This document shows, piece by piece, positions 21,336 to 27,741 of a DNA stretch of 27,741 nt. The position numbers were made by a program, and so were the translations under genes. The notes beneath the pieces were generated by a model. The model did not search any database, was not told the DNA's origin, and saw only the letters and a program-made list of their open reading frames with translations. Every line of letters begins with the position of its first letter. Positions within the stretch are counted from its first letter, which is position 1. This DNA is from a virus: positions 1 to 27,741 of the IMG/VR virus record IMGVR_UViG_3300028844_004098; one strand, written 5' to 3'.

Positions 21336-22822
21336 CGACCGCCCCCATCCCGCACGATCAGCCGAGGTAGTCCGACACGCCAGTCGTTATTGCTGGCCTC
21401 TGTTATGCGCAACTTCACCTCACGCCCGGCAAAGCGCACGCTGGTGGGCGCTGACATGGTGTAAGGACCGTATTCCCTTTCCGTGTCGTTCGAATATTGT
21501 CGCGTTTTGAATGTCGCGGTCACATCGCCCTGCGTCTTTTCATCCGGCCACATCTCCACAACATGCATTGTGTTCTGGCCTAGACTGAACGGCCCAGATT
21601 CCGCATACGGCGTATCTGCCTCGTGATCCGTTCCGGTCTCCTGATTGTAAATCAGACCCCCGCTTGTCAGCCAGACCGGATAGCGAAACACGCCCCGGTC
21701 AAAGCCGCAGGTCCGGTCCATCTCACCAATCAGCCAGTAGTTTTCGCGGTAGTTGAACGCCACATAACGGTCACACTCAAGTGATCCGCCGGACGGATAG
21801 AACCACCAGACTTCTCCGAAAGAAGAATTGGCAACGGCATAAACCTTAGACACCTGCGACTGGTTAATGTCCGTGAACACGTAATCAGCAACATCGCTTT
21901 GAAGTTCCTGCACGGCACCGCCCGAATAGGCGAAGAACGCCCTGTTCCCCATCCAGAAGGCACCGTCATGCGCGGCGACAAGCGCCCGGCGGGACGATAT
22001 CCCGCAACTCGTACCGACTCGCTCGAACCCATAGACAAACGGCGGACCAACATAGGTCATACTATAGGCGTCAACCTCGGTCAGGACGAGCGATTGGCCC
22101 CGGACGTTCACGCCCGACATAATGCTAACGCCGGATTGGAGCGTAAAATCCCCTGCCTCATTTGTGGCGGCGGCGGTCCATGTCGTGTTGTCCTCTTTAT
22201 CCGACCATTGCACTTTTAGCGGCTCACCCCCCGCCCTGAGAGCCACCAGAAACCTTTCGGGCGTCACAAACAAAGCAGAGCAATCCGTTGGCGCGTTTGT
22301 AATCGCCGCCGCGTTTGCTCCGGTATTCAGTTGCCATTCCCACAATGTCCCGTCATCGGGCGTGCAGCCCACAAGGTATTCGCCCCATGTGTCCAGCGAC
22401 CACGTAGTGGCTTCTGAAAGCGTCCCCGTGTCAGGTCGCGGCGTGCCAAATAGGCCCTTGCCGAAGAACCCACCACCGAAGCCCACGTTCACCGCTGCGT
22501 CCGTCCTGCCGGACGTGAGAGACCCCGGCGTGATACTCGTGATAGTCCCACTTGATGTCATGACCTTCAGGGCGTCGTGCGACGCCACTGCAATCCACCG
22601 GCCACCAGAATTATCTTGCCACCCGATAGCTCCGCGCGGCGGATTTGACGTAATCGCGGACAGTTTACTTCCGCCTGCGTCTTGCCTGCGCACCCATCCC
22701 CCGACCGGCTGCATTGTGTTGTCGCGCCAGCGTACTAGGTTCCCGGCCCGCCACCGGCCCGCTGATTCAAGCTCTGTCCCATTCCGATAAAATCCAGGGG
22801 GAAGGTCAATCGGTATAAGCAT
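21332..22822 (-). CDS. Nozzle-like tail protein (P22 gp10-like), 496 aa
   Basis: The true start is ATG 22822 (MLIPIDLPPGFYRNGTELES), overlapping the upstream stop (TAATG). The frame continues upstream but overlaps the tail-fibre gene. The protein is rich in beta segments with repeated Trp/Gly motifs (AGRWRAGNLVRWRDN; GAIGWQDNSGGRWIAVASHD), consistent with a beta-propeller. That is the fold of the P22 gp10 stabilisation protein and of T7 tail tubular protein B. It likely forms the lower tail tube below the adaptor. The assignment is from fold-like features and gene order, not a strict motif. Confidence 0.8.
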   Translation of the reverse strand: MLIPIDLPPGFYRNGTELESAGRWRAGNLVRWRDNTMQPVGGWVRRQDAGGSKLSAITSNPPRGAIGWQDNSGGRWIAVASHDALKVMTSSGTITSITPGSLTSGRTDAAVNVGFGGGFFGKGLFGTPRPDTGTLSEATTWSLDTWGEYLVGCTPDDGTLWEWQLNTGANAAAITNAPTDCSALFVTPERFLVALRAGGEPLKVQWSDKEDNTTWTAAATNEAGDFTLQSGVSIMSGVNVRGQSLVLTEVDAYSMTYVGPPFVYGFERVGTSCGISSRRALVAAHDGAFWMGNRAFFAYSGGAVQELQSDVADYVFTDINQSQVSKVYAVANSSFGEVWWFYPSGGSLECDRYVAFNYRENYWLIGEMDRTCGFDRGVFRYPVWLTSGGLIYNQETGTDHEADTPYAESGPFSLGQNTMHVVEMWPDEKTQGDVTATFKTRQYSNDTEREYGPYTMSAPTSVRFAGREVKLRITEASNNDWRVGLPRLIVRDGGGR

Positions 22823-23682
22823 TACCGAAGTTCTGACCAGAGCAGAATCGAAGATGTGGTTGCGCGATAATAATGGCCGTCTGGAACAACGAATGAACAA
22901 ACTTGAGTTGCCAGCCCGACAGACACCCACGTTGAATCATCGTCGGATACTTCTGCCGATATATTCGTCCACAACGTGACCTGAATTGGCCTGCCCGTGG
23001 TGTTTTGGTATGATGTGCCGGAGGTCCGACTGCCTGAGACATCCTGCCACGTCTGGTCAACGCCAACATATTTGTGATCCCGCCAACTTCCCCGCGTACC
23101 GTCAGACTGGAACAGTTGTCCGCTGGTGCCAATCGCCCTGATCGTTAGGCCACTTGCCCCCTGGAAGATGATGTCGCCCTGCGAAAGCGTCAGGTCTGCT
23201 ATCTCCTGCAAGGCCGTATTTTGTGCCTGCACATCAGTGCCGACAGCAAGCCCAAGATCCGAGCGGATTGCGCTAGCATTGCCGACGCCCGAAAGGTCAG
23301 GGTCTCCCGAAAAGACGGGGTTGCCCGACAATGTGGGGTCACCTGTGAATGTTCCCGCGCTTACCGTTGGGCTGGTCAGCGTCTTGTTTGTCAGCGTTTC
23401 AGTGCCCGCGACAGTCGCCACCGTGCCGTTGTAATCCGGCCAAATGAACGCGCGGGTTTCCGCCGGGGTGATGCCGGACACTTGAAACCGCACAGCCTTC
23501 GAATTGTCGAGGTTGTCCACAATCAAAAGTTTGTCGTCTATCATAGGGCTCTGGATAACGGTTGTGCCGTCCAAAAGGTCGTCAATGTCGTCCCAGTTAT
23601 CGTTAAGAAACCCACCCCAAGTGTCATCATCCCCGCCGACAACCGGCTTATTGAAGCTGTAAGTTGTGGTCGATGCGGGCAT
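22822..23682 (-). CDS. Tail fibre-like protein (286 aa)
   Basis: The N-terminus MPASTTTYSFNKPVVGGDDD followed by TWGGFLNDNWDDIDDLLDG is a typical phage tail-fibre virion-attachment segment. A Thr/Ser/Gly-rich repetitive stretch follows (TLTNKTLTSPTVSAGTFTGD; TLSGNPVFSGDPDLSG). The C-terminal domain (about residues 200-286) is beta-rich with Trp residues and may be the receptor-binding tip. It starts within the stop of the preceding small gene (TAATG) and precedes the nozzle gene. With the large spike it makes two potential host-recognition proteins. Confidence 0.85.
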   Translation of the reverse strand: MPASTTTYSFNKPVVGGDDDTWGGFLNDNWDDIDDLLDGTTVIQSPMIDDKLLIVDNLDNSKAVRFQVSGITPAETRAFIWPDYNGTVATVAGTETLTNKTLTSPTVSAGTFTGDPTLSGNPVFSGDPDLSGVGNASAIRSDLGLAVGTDVQAQNTALQEIADLTLSQGDIIFQGASGLTIRAIGTSGQLFQSDGTRGSWRDHKYVGVDQTWQDVSGSRTSGTSYQNTTGRPIQVTLWTNISAEVSDDDSTWVSVGLATQVCSFVVPDGHYYRATTSSILLWSELR

Positions 23683-23873
23683 TATTGCTCACTCCATGTT
23701 GTTGATTGTGTGGCGGCTGATGTCCAGTCGCCCGTGTCCTGCCATGTCAGGCTGTCGAACCATTCGCCTTGGTCCTGCCAAACACCGTCGAAGACCACCC
23801 ACCGAACCTCGGCAGCGTCCTCTAAGTCAGTCCATGTTGTCGATTGGCCGGACGTATCGTTCCAGATTGTCAC
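23682..23873 (-). CDS. Trp-rich small protein (63 aa)
   Basis: The product MTIWNDTSGQSTTWTDLEDA (and onward) contains eight Trp in 63 residues, spaced about every five to ten residues. Short echoes of (S)TTW occur at both ends (QSTTWTD, QSTTWSEQ). It overlaps the adaptor gene by ATGA and the tail-fibre gene by TAATG. Short Trp-rich repeats of this kind occur in tail-associated proteins; role unknown. Confidence 0.75.
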   Translation of the reverse strand: MTIWNDTSGQSTTWTDLEDAAEVRWVVFDGVWQDQGEWFDSLTWQDTGDWTSAATQSTTWSEQ

Positions 23874-24487
23874 GACATGCCTCTGCGGCGCAGTCTCAGG
23901 CCGGTTCCGCCGTGACGATAATCCCTGTCCTCGCCCGCCAGCCCGGCCAACGCTCCCTCAAGTAGTGCCCGCCAAATCTGCAAGCGCGGATCATCTTTCA
24001 GATATGGGGCGGAATGAACAAGCGTCCCGTACAGGTAAACGTCGGGGTGATAGCTTAGAAGCCAGTTGCTCGTGTTGCTGTCCGACAGCGCCTCAATCCG
24101 GGAGTAATAGACAATCTCCCCGGTGTATGACGCATCGGGCGTCGGCCACAGTTCAATTTCGCCCGCTGTCATTGCGTAAAGACGCGGCTCGCCTGCCGTG
24201 TTGTTAAACTGGCGGCGCTTCTCGATGATCTCCGCAACGGACGCTAATTCAATCTGCCGCTCGGTCTGGATGTTGATGCGGATGGCCTCAAGGAAATCAG
24301 AGGGCAGGCTTTCGTATTGGCTGTCGAACGTTGCCGTGCTGCGCTTCTCCATGCGCCAGTGACGGATGCGCCGGTTAAAGTCGGCCTCGGCCAGGTCAAT
24401 GAATGTGGTCTGCACTGTCGTCAGGTCGTCCCGGTTCAGGAAGTCCCCAACGGCTGTTTGCAATTCACTGTAGGTTGTGATCGCCAT
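23870..24487 (-). CDS. Head-tail adaptor-like protein (205 aa)
   Basis: It begins MAITTYSELQTAVGDFLNRD, then TFIDLAEADFNRRIRHWRME, the N-terminal pattern of phage adaptor (tail tubular A-like) proteins. A beta region follows with ELWPTPDASYTGEIVYYSRI, and a helical C-terminus (SYHPDVYLYGTLVHSAPYLK). The family connects the portal to the tail tube in podoviruses. The start abuts the preceding stop. Confidence in the family is high; naming as T7 gp11-like or P22 gp4-like is not settled. Confidence 0.85.
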   Translation of the reverse strand: MAITTYSELQTAVGDFLNRDDLTTVQTTFIDLAEADFNRRIRHWRMEKRSTATFDSQYESLPSDFLEAIRINIQTERQIELASVAEIIEKRRQFNNTAGEPRLYAMTAGEIELWPTPDASYTGEIVYYSRIEALSDSNTSNWLLSYHPDVYLYGTLVHSAPYLKDDPRLQIWRALLEGALAGLAGEDRDYRHGGTGLRLRRRGMS

Positions 24488-24664
24488 TTATTTGATGCAC
24501 TTCCTGCGGATGTCTTCCAGACACTCATCCGGCTTGGAATTGGCAAACTCGCGGAAGTTCAATGCCGCCTTCATGATTTCCCTTTCGCCCTTCACGCCGG
24601 ACAGAATGGTAAACTCAAGGCATTTAAGGTTAAGTTCCACGTCGGTCATCTTACGTGTCGCCAT
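24488..24664 (-). CDS. Small protein between adaptor and terminase genes (58 aa)
   Basis: The stop at 24488-24490 directly abuts the adaptor start. Two in-frame starts are available: 24664 (MATRKMTDVE) and 24649, the latter overlapping the upstream stop by ATGA and giving 53 residues. The product is soluble and helical (MTDVELNLKCLEFTILSGVK; LNFREFANSKPDECLEDIRR). Function is unknown. It fills an otherwise empty gap in a tightly packed operon, which supports coding. Confidence 0.7.
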   Translation of the reverse strand: MATRKMTDVELNLKCLEFTILSGVKGEREIMKAALNFREFANSKPDECLEDIRRKCIK

Positions 24665-25017
24665 TTTCTTTCTTGCTCCGCGATTTTATCCATCCATTCC
24701 AATACAGGCCCCGCGTCATCCGCCCGCCCCATTGCGAGGCGAACGCTGCCCTTCAAGAGTTTCGCCAACTTGCCGGGGCACCCGTCACGCTTGGACGCAG
24801 GATGGTCACGCACAAGGCCAACTTTGATCGAGTGCAAGCCGCCTTCACGTTTGGCACACACATCCAATAGCTGCAGCTCTCGGCGAATCCTTTTGGCCCG
24901 CACATGCCAGCCCGGAGCATGCGTCGCACGCTCAAGCTCGACCTCCGCCATTCCTCGAACATCTGGGGGCAACACCGCCGCATGCACCCATCGCGGACGC
25001 ATCAGGTAGTTTGTCAT
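24646..25017 (-). CDS. Small basic protein after terminase (123 aa)
   Basis: It starts MTNYLMRPRWVHAAVLPPDV with an ATGA overlap of the TerL stop. The protein is basic, with helical segments (MAEVELERATHAPGWHVRAK; CPGKLAKLLKGSVRLAMGRA) and three Cys. No family is recognised. A DNA-packaging accessory role would suit its place, but nothing specific shows it. Confidence 0.7.
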   Translation of the reverse strand: MTNYLMRPRWVHAAVLPPDVRGMAEVELERATHAPGWHVRAKRIRRELQLLDVCAKREGGLHSIKVGLVRDHPASKRDGCPGKLAKLLKGSVRLAMGRADDAGPVLEWMDKIAEQERKWRHVR

Positions 25018-26321
25018 GCGATGCCCTTCAAATTCCTGCGCAGCGGGCCATCCCAGCCCGTCGTGGCCGGGTTTGCAAGCCGCCAGATTGCCATCAGACC
25101 GAACGCATCAGACGCATGCGATGACCAGTCATGATCAGGGCCAAGCCCGATTGCACGCGCCTCATCTTTGCGCTCGTGATACCAGCCAAGAGCTTCACGC
25201 CCGCCCCTGGTCGGCTCCCGGTTGAACCACAGGCTACCGAAAATCCGGCGCACAGCGTCGATCCTTTGTAACGCCGCGCCCCTGCCTTGGTTCGGCACCA
25301 CATCAGCACTGAAGCCCGCCTGCCCCAACGCTAGTTGAGGCGTGATGCTGTAAACCGTGTCGTGCTTCTTGCCGTCATGCGGCAGCACGCAATAAACGTC
25401 CTCGTAGCCATTGCCGCGCAGCCAATTTACATGTGCCTCAAACGGCTGGCCCACAGCCTCGTAATAGTCCAGCACCCGAACCTGTTCGCCATTGAACTGC
25501 ACAATCCAGATTGCGGTTGCGTCCGACTTGCCCGACGTGCCGCCGATATCCCAGAAGGCGTATCGTTTGACCAATGGGTCGGCAGAAACCTCGCCAATCC
25601 GGCCCTCTTGCTCCGCGACTGTCAGGTGTCGCGCGAAATATGCCCCCTCCCAAACGGCTGCATAGTCGCCGTTCCAGATATGCTCATATCGTTCCGGGTC
25701 GTTCTTCAGGCAATCCAGACGCTCTTGTTCGAGAACCTTCGGGAACCATTTGTTATCTGACCAATTGGCGTTGACCACTGCGGCGTCAGTCGGCGTGTTT
25801 GAACTGCGCAGCAGCTTATCAATCGGGTCTGTTGGCCTTGACGGATTCCAGCTAAACCAAAGTTCGGAATCTTCGGCCCGGATTGTTGGCCTGAGAAGCG
25901 TCAGCGATTTATCTGACAGGCTGTGCGCCTCCTCGCCCCATGCCCTGTGAAATCCCTCGTAAGACTTAACGCTGTCCGCCGTGTGATCCTTCATGCCGGT
26001 GAAAACCGCCAGGCCGTCGCCGGGAAGCTCGATAACCTCCCTGAAGACCTTGAAGCCCTGCGCTTCCGTCAGGCCGAACTTTTGTATCTTCTGCTCGATA
26101 AGAACCTTGGCAGATTCCTTTAGCGACTTCTGATGCTCGCGCACACACAGCCACCGCAAACCTTCGCCATGATCGCCCGGAAACCTTAGTGCGTCCTCTA
26201 CTCCAAGCTCCGCGAAGAAATGAGACTTGCCAGAACCCCGGCCACCCCATGCGCCTTTGTATCGCCTCGGCCCAAGAAGCGGGATGAAGACTTCAGGAGT
26301 CGGGATCTGAAGGTTTGACAA
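25014..26321 (-). CDS. terL: Terminase large subunit
   Basis: A 435-residue packaging motor ATPase/nuclease. Walker A is GGRGSGKS at residues 26-33. A Walker B-like acidic segment is FHRAWGEEAH (124-133), and the coupling motif is WFSWNP (155-160). The nuclease domain shows Asp258 (AFWDIGG), LPHDGK near residue 316 and a C-terminal HASDAFGLMAIW with a further Asp. Size and motifs fit the Terminase_3/PBSX-like group. The only plausible start is a TTG at 26321 that lies inside the small-subunit gene, 29 bases before its end. No ATG is available upstream of Walker A, so expression probably relies on coupling. Confidence 0.95.
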   Translation of the reverse strand: MSNLQIPTPEVFIPLLGPRRYKGAWGGRGSGKSHFFAELGVEDALRFPGDHGEGLRWLCVREHQKSLKESAKVLIEQKIQKFGLTEAQGFKVFREVIELPGDGLAVFTGMKDHTADSVKSYEGFHRAWGEEAHSLSDKSLTLLRPTIRAEDSELWFSWNPSRPTDPIDKLLRSSNTPTDAAVVNANWSDNKWFPKVLEQERLDCLKNDPERYEHIWNGDYAAVWEGAYFARHLTVAEQEGRIGEVSADPLVKRYAFWDIGGTSGKSDATAIWIVQFNGEQVRVLDYYEAVGQPFEAHVNWLRGNGYEDVYCVLPHDGKKHDTVYSITPQLALGQAGFSADVVPNQGRGAALQRIDAVRRIFGSLWFNREPTRGGREALGWYHERKDEARAIGLGPDHDWSSHASDAFGLMAIWRLANPATTGWDGPLRRNLKGIA

Positions 26322-26556
26322 TGATACGTTCGATTGATGTTACGACATTCAGCGGGTTTTCACTGTCACCCGCATGCTGAATCGCTTGCAGGTCCGGTAA
26401 TACCTTGGACAGCAATGTTTTTGCCGAACTGACTTGAGCCGTCGTTAGGTCAACCCTTCCCATTACGTGGCCATGCAGGCGATTGATGATTTGCGCCGCC
26501 TGTATCTTTGCTCTGGTTTCGTCGTCGTGCTTAATTTTTCTTGTTCGTGCTGCCAT
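26293..26556 (-). CDS. terS: Terminase small subunit (putative, 87 aa)
   Basis: The product begins MAARTRKIKHDDETRAKIQA, a basic N-terminus followed by helices (AAQIINRLHGHVMGRVDLTT; VSSAKTLLSKVLPDLQAIQH). This pattern is common in short alphaproteobacterial phage TerS proteins, whose DNA-binding helices precede an oligomerisation segment. It immediately precedes and overlaps terL, the standard order. The assignment rests on position and this pattern. Confidence 0.8.
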   Translation of the reverse strand: MAARTRKIKHDDETRAKIQAAQIINRLHGHVMGRVDLTTAQVSSAKTLLSKVLPDLQAIQHAGDSENPLNVVTSIERIIVKPSDPDS

Positions 26557-26596
26557 GATTCAACCTGTCCGCTCTCGCGGGTCCAAGCCCTCTTGT

Positions 26597-26923
26597 TTAT
26601 GCTGCCTTTTCACCAGTTCGCCACTCGGCAACCTGGGCTTTTATTTTGCGCATCGCGTCAGCGCCTTCCGTGTCCCACCAGTCAGACCATCTTTGCGACC
26701 TCTCATCGTGCACACGGATAAACTCGGCGCGGCGCTCATCATCTTCCTCGATAGTCGAGGGGCAACCGCATACATCCAACGTTTTCCCACACGCGCAGCA
26801 AGAGAACACCTTGCTATTCGCCGGAACATGGGACTTGAGAAACGCCTTACCCGTGGTCCTTGATGCGGGAGTTGTGCAGACCTCGAACGGGTAGTAATAA
26901 ACTGTTTTTGTCAGGTTGGTCAT
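26597..26923 (-). CDS. Cys-rich zinc-ribbon-like small protein (108 aa)
   Basis: The ATG at 26923 (MTNLTKTVYYYPFEVCTTPA) overlaps the preceding stop by ATGA and is preferred to the longer frame at 26962. The middle contains SCCACGKTLDVCGC, a CxxC plus CxC cluster likely to bind zinc. A charged helical C-terminus follows (DDERRAEFIRVHDERSQRWS). It lies just ahead of the terminase genes. A nucleic-acid or packaging accessory role is possible. Confidence 0.7.
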   Translation of the reverse strand: MTNLTKTVYYYPFEVCTTPASRTTGKAFLKSHVPANSKVFSCCACGKTLDVCGCPSTIEEDDERRAEFIRVHDERSQRWSDWWDTEGADAMRKIKAQVAEWRTGEKAA

Positions 26924-27231
26924 GCTACGTCGATGATGCTGACCTTGCCGGACTCGCTGCATTCGTATTCGCGAGTTTCTCCCGCCGGAATGTAATGGCC
27001 CGTTGATGTTGTTGCGGCTGTGCCGCCGAAGCGGATGCGCATAGCCTCACTTGCGTGGACCTGAATAACCTCGCCAACCGCAATCGCGATGTCGACGGAT
27101 GCAGCCTCTACATACGATGCGGTGCCACTGGTCGTATGTGCGCCGGACGTGCCGACATAGGTTGCAATGATTTGCGGCGACTGGCCGCGCGCCTGTCCGT
27201 ATCGTCCGACTGAAAAGCTTGCTGTGCCCAT
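26920..27231 (-). CDS. Small beta-rich structural-type protein (103 aa)
   Basis: The ATG at 27231 (MGTASFSVGRYGQARGQSPQ) follows GAGG at good spacing. An upstream frame extension to 27333 would overlap the previous gene and is rejected. The protein is Ser/Thr/Gly/Ala-rich and predicted beta (IATYVGTSGAHTTSGTASYV; GGTAATTSTGHYIPAGETRE). It may be a virion or tail-associated protein; no family is recognised. Confidence 0.7.
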   Translation of the reverse strand: MGTASFSVGRYGQARGQSPQIIATYVGTSGAHTTSGTASYVEAASVDIAIAVGEVIQVHASEAMRIRFGGTAATTSTGHYIPAGETREYECSESGKVSIIDVA

Positions 27232-27241
27232 ATTGATGCCT

Positions 27242-27741
27242 CTATTCGCTTGATGCTGATGTGATTGCCGAAGCGCCGATGTCCTCATGCCACATGGCAA
27301 ACTGCTCCATGGTGAAAACACCCTTAAACCCAAGCTCCATCACAACCGTGGATAACGAGGGCATTGCATCGGGCGTTGCGTCCAGTGAAAGGAGAGTGCC
27401 GTTTACTGCGGCCTGGAGAACACCCGCGCCGTGCCGGGTTGCAATACTGAACGGGATATCAGAACCGGGCGTGAACATCTCTGACATAATTTTCGTGGAA
27501 ACAGTGTCATCATCGTGCTGGGTGATAAACAGACCATCTGTTGGGTTGTTGTCAATTTTGGTCAGTAGGTAACGCGACCAGTCGGTTTCACGCCAACGCC
27601 AGAATGTTACCCTGTTGTTGTGCGCCACGGCGTCATAGGTGAACGTTCCCTTGATCCAGATGCTCATGGCCGACGCATAAGGCAGATTTGCCGCAGCAAT
27701 GGTGAGCGTGTCCGTGGTGCTGTCCATAGACCAGCCGCCTG
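27242..27741 (-). CDS. LamG/concanavalin-like structural protein, C-terminal part (5' end outside window)
   Basis: The frame is open through the right edge (upstream residues GGWS precede the internal Met at 27727), so this is the end of a longer protein. The visible ~165 residues are predicted beta-sandwich: IAAANLPYASAMSIWIKGTF, then VTFWRWRETDWSRYLLTKID, then FSIATRHGAGVLQAAVNGTL, then TVVMELGFKGVFTMEQFAMW. This alternation resembles the laminin-G/concanavalin-like domains on phage tail or head proteins that bind carbohydrates. It is the first late gene in the window in transcription order. Confidence 0.75.
   Translation of the reverse strand, partial: GGWSMDSTTDTLTIAAANLPYASAMSIWIKGTFTYDAVAHNNRVTFWRWRETDWSRYLLTKIDNNPTDGLFITQHDDDTVSTKIMSEMFTPGSDIPFSIATRHGAGVLQAAVNGTLLSLDATPDAMPSLSTVVMELGFKGVFTMEQFAMWHEDIGASAITSASSE

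Noticed and set aside
23221-24207. + strand frame of 328 codons
   Set aside because: It is antisense to the tail fibre, Trp-rich and adaptor genes, which are contiguous and coupled on the minus strand.

Overview
The window is phage DNA. It is most likely a temperate podovirus-type (short-tailed) phage of a marine alphaproteobacterium, probably from the Rhodobacterales/Roseobacter group. The GC-rich codon use, the tRNA-Leu(CAA) attachment sequence and the style of the small accessory proteins suggest that host, but it is an inference. Nothing here looks like bacterial chromosome.

Left part (1-2623, + strand): the end of a pentapeptide-repeat protein running in from outside the window, several very small proteins, an AlpA/excisionase-like HTH protein, and a tyrosine integrase. 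Positions 2624-2931 hold no gene but carry the attachment region: the 3' half of a tRNA-Leu(CAA) gene flanked by exact 13-bp repeats that look like integrase arm sites. Phage genes lie on both sides of this half-tRNA, so it reads as attP, meaning an unintegrated or circular phage genome, rather than attL or attR.

Positions 2932-4239 (- strand) hold five small genes, two of them coding for tiny membrane proteins. They diverge from a + strand zinc-ribbon-like gene (4361-4882) across a spacer with five copies of an 8-9 bp motif (AAATCTATA / TATAGATTT), a likely operator region.

Positions 4904-27741 (- strand, read right to left) are the late region. In transcription order: a partial LamG-like structural protein, two small proteins, TerS, TerL, two small proteins, a head-tail adaptor-like protein, a Trp-rich small protein, a tail fibre, a nozzle-like tail protein, a Gp13/GNAT-like protein, three to four internal virion (ejection) proteins including a lytic transglycosylase, portal, scaffold, an SU10/DUF5309-type major capsid protein, a putative decoration protein, a terminator, a small protein, a 946-residue pectate-lyase-fold tail spike, holin, GH24 lysozyme, overlapping Rz/Rz1 spanins, small proteins, an exported protein and a metallophosphoesterase with an HTH-like N-terminus. 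Most neighbours overlap by ATGA or TAATG/TGATG, which points to translational coupling.

The late region is interrupted by one opposite-strand two-TM membrane gene (15956-16183) sitting beside a rho-independent terminator, a moron-like arrangement. The replication genes and the lytic/lysogenic repressor are not recognisable in this window. No defence system, CRISPR array or IS element was seen.
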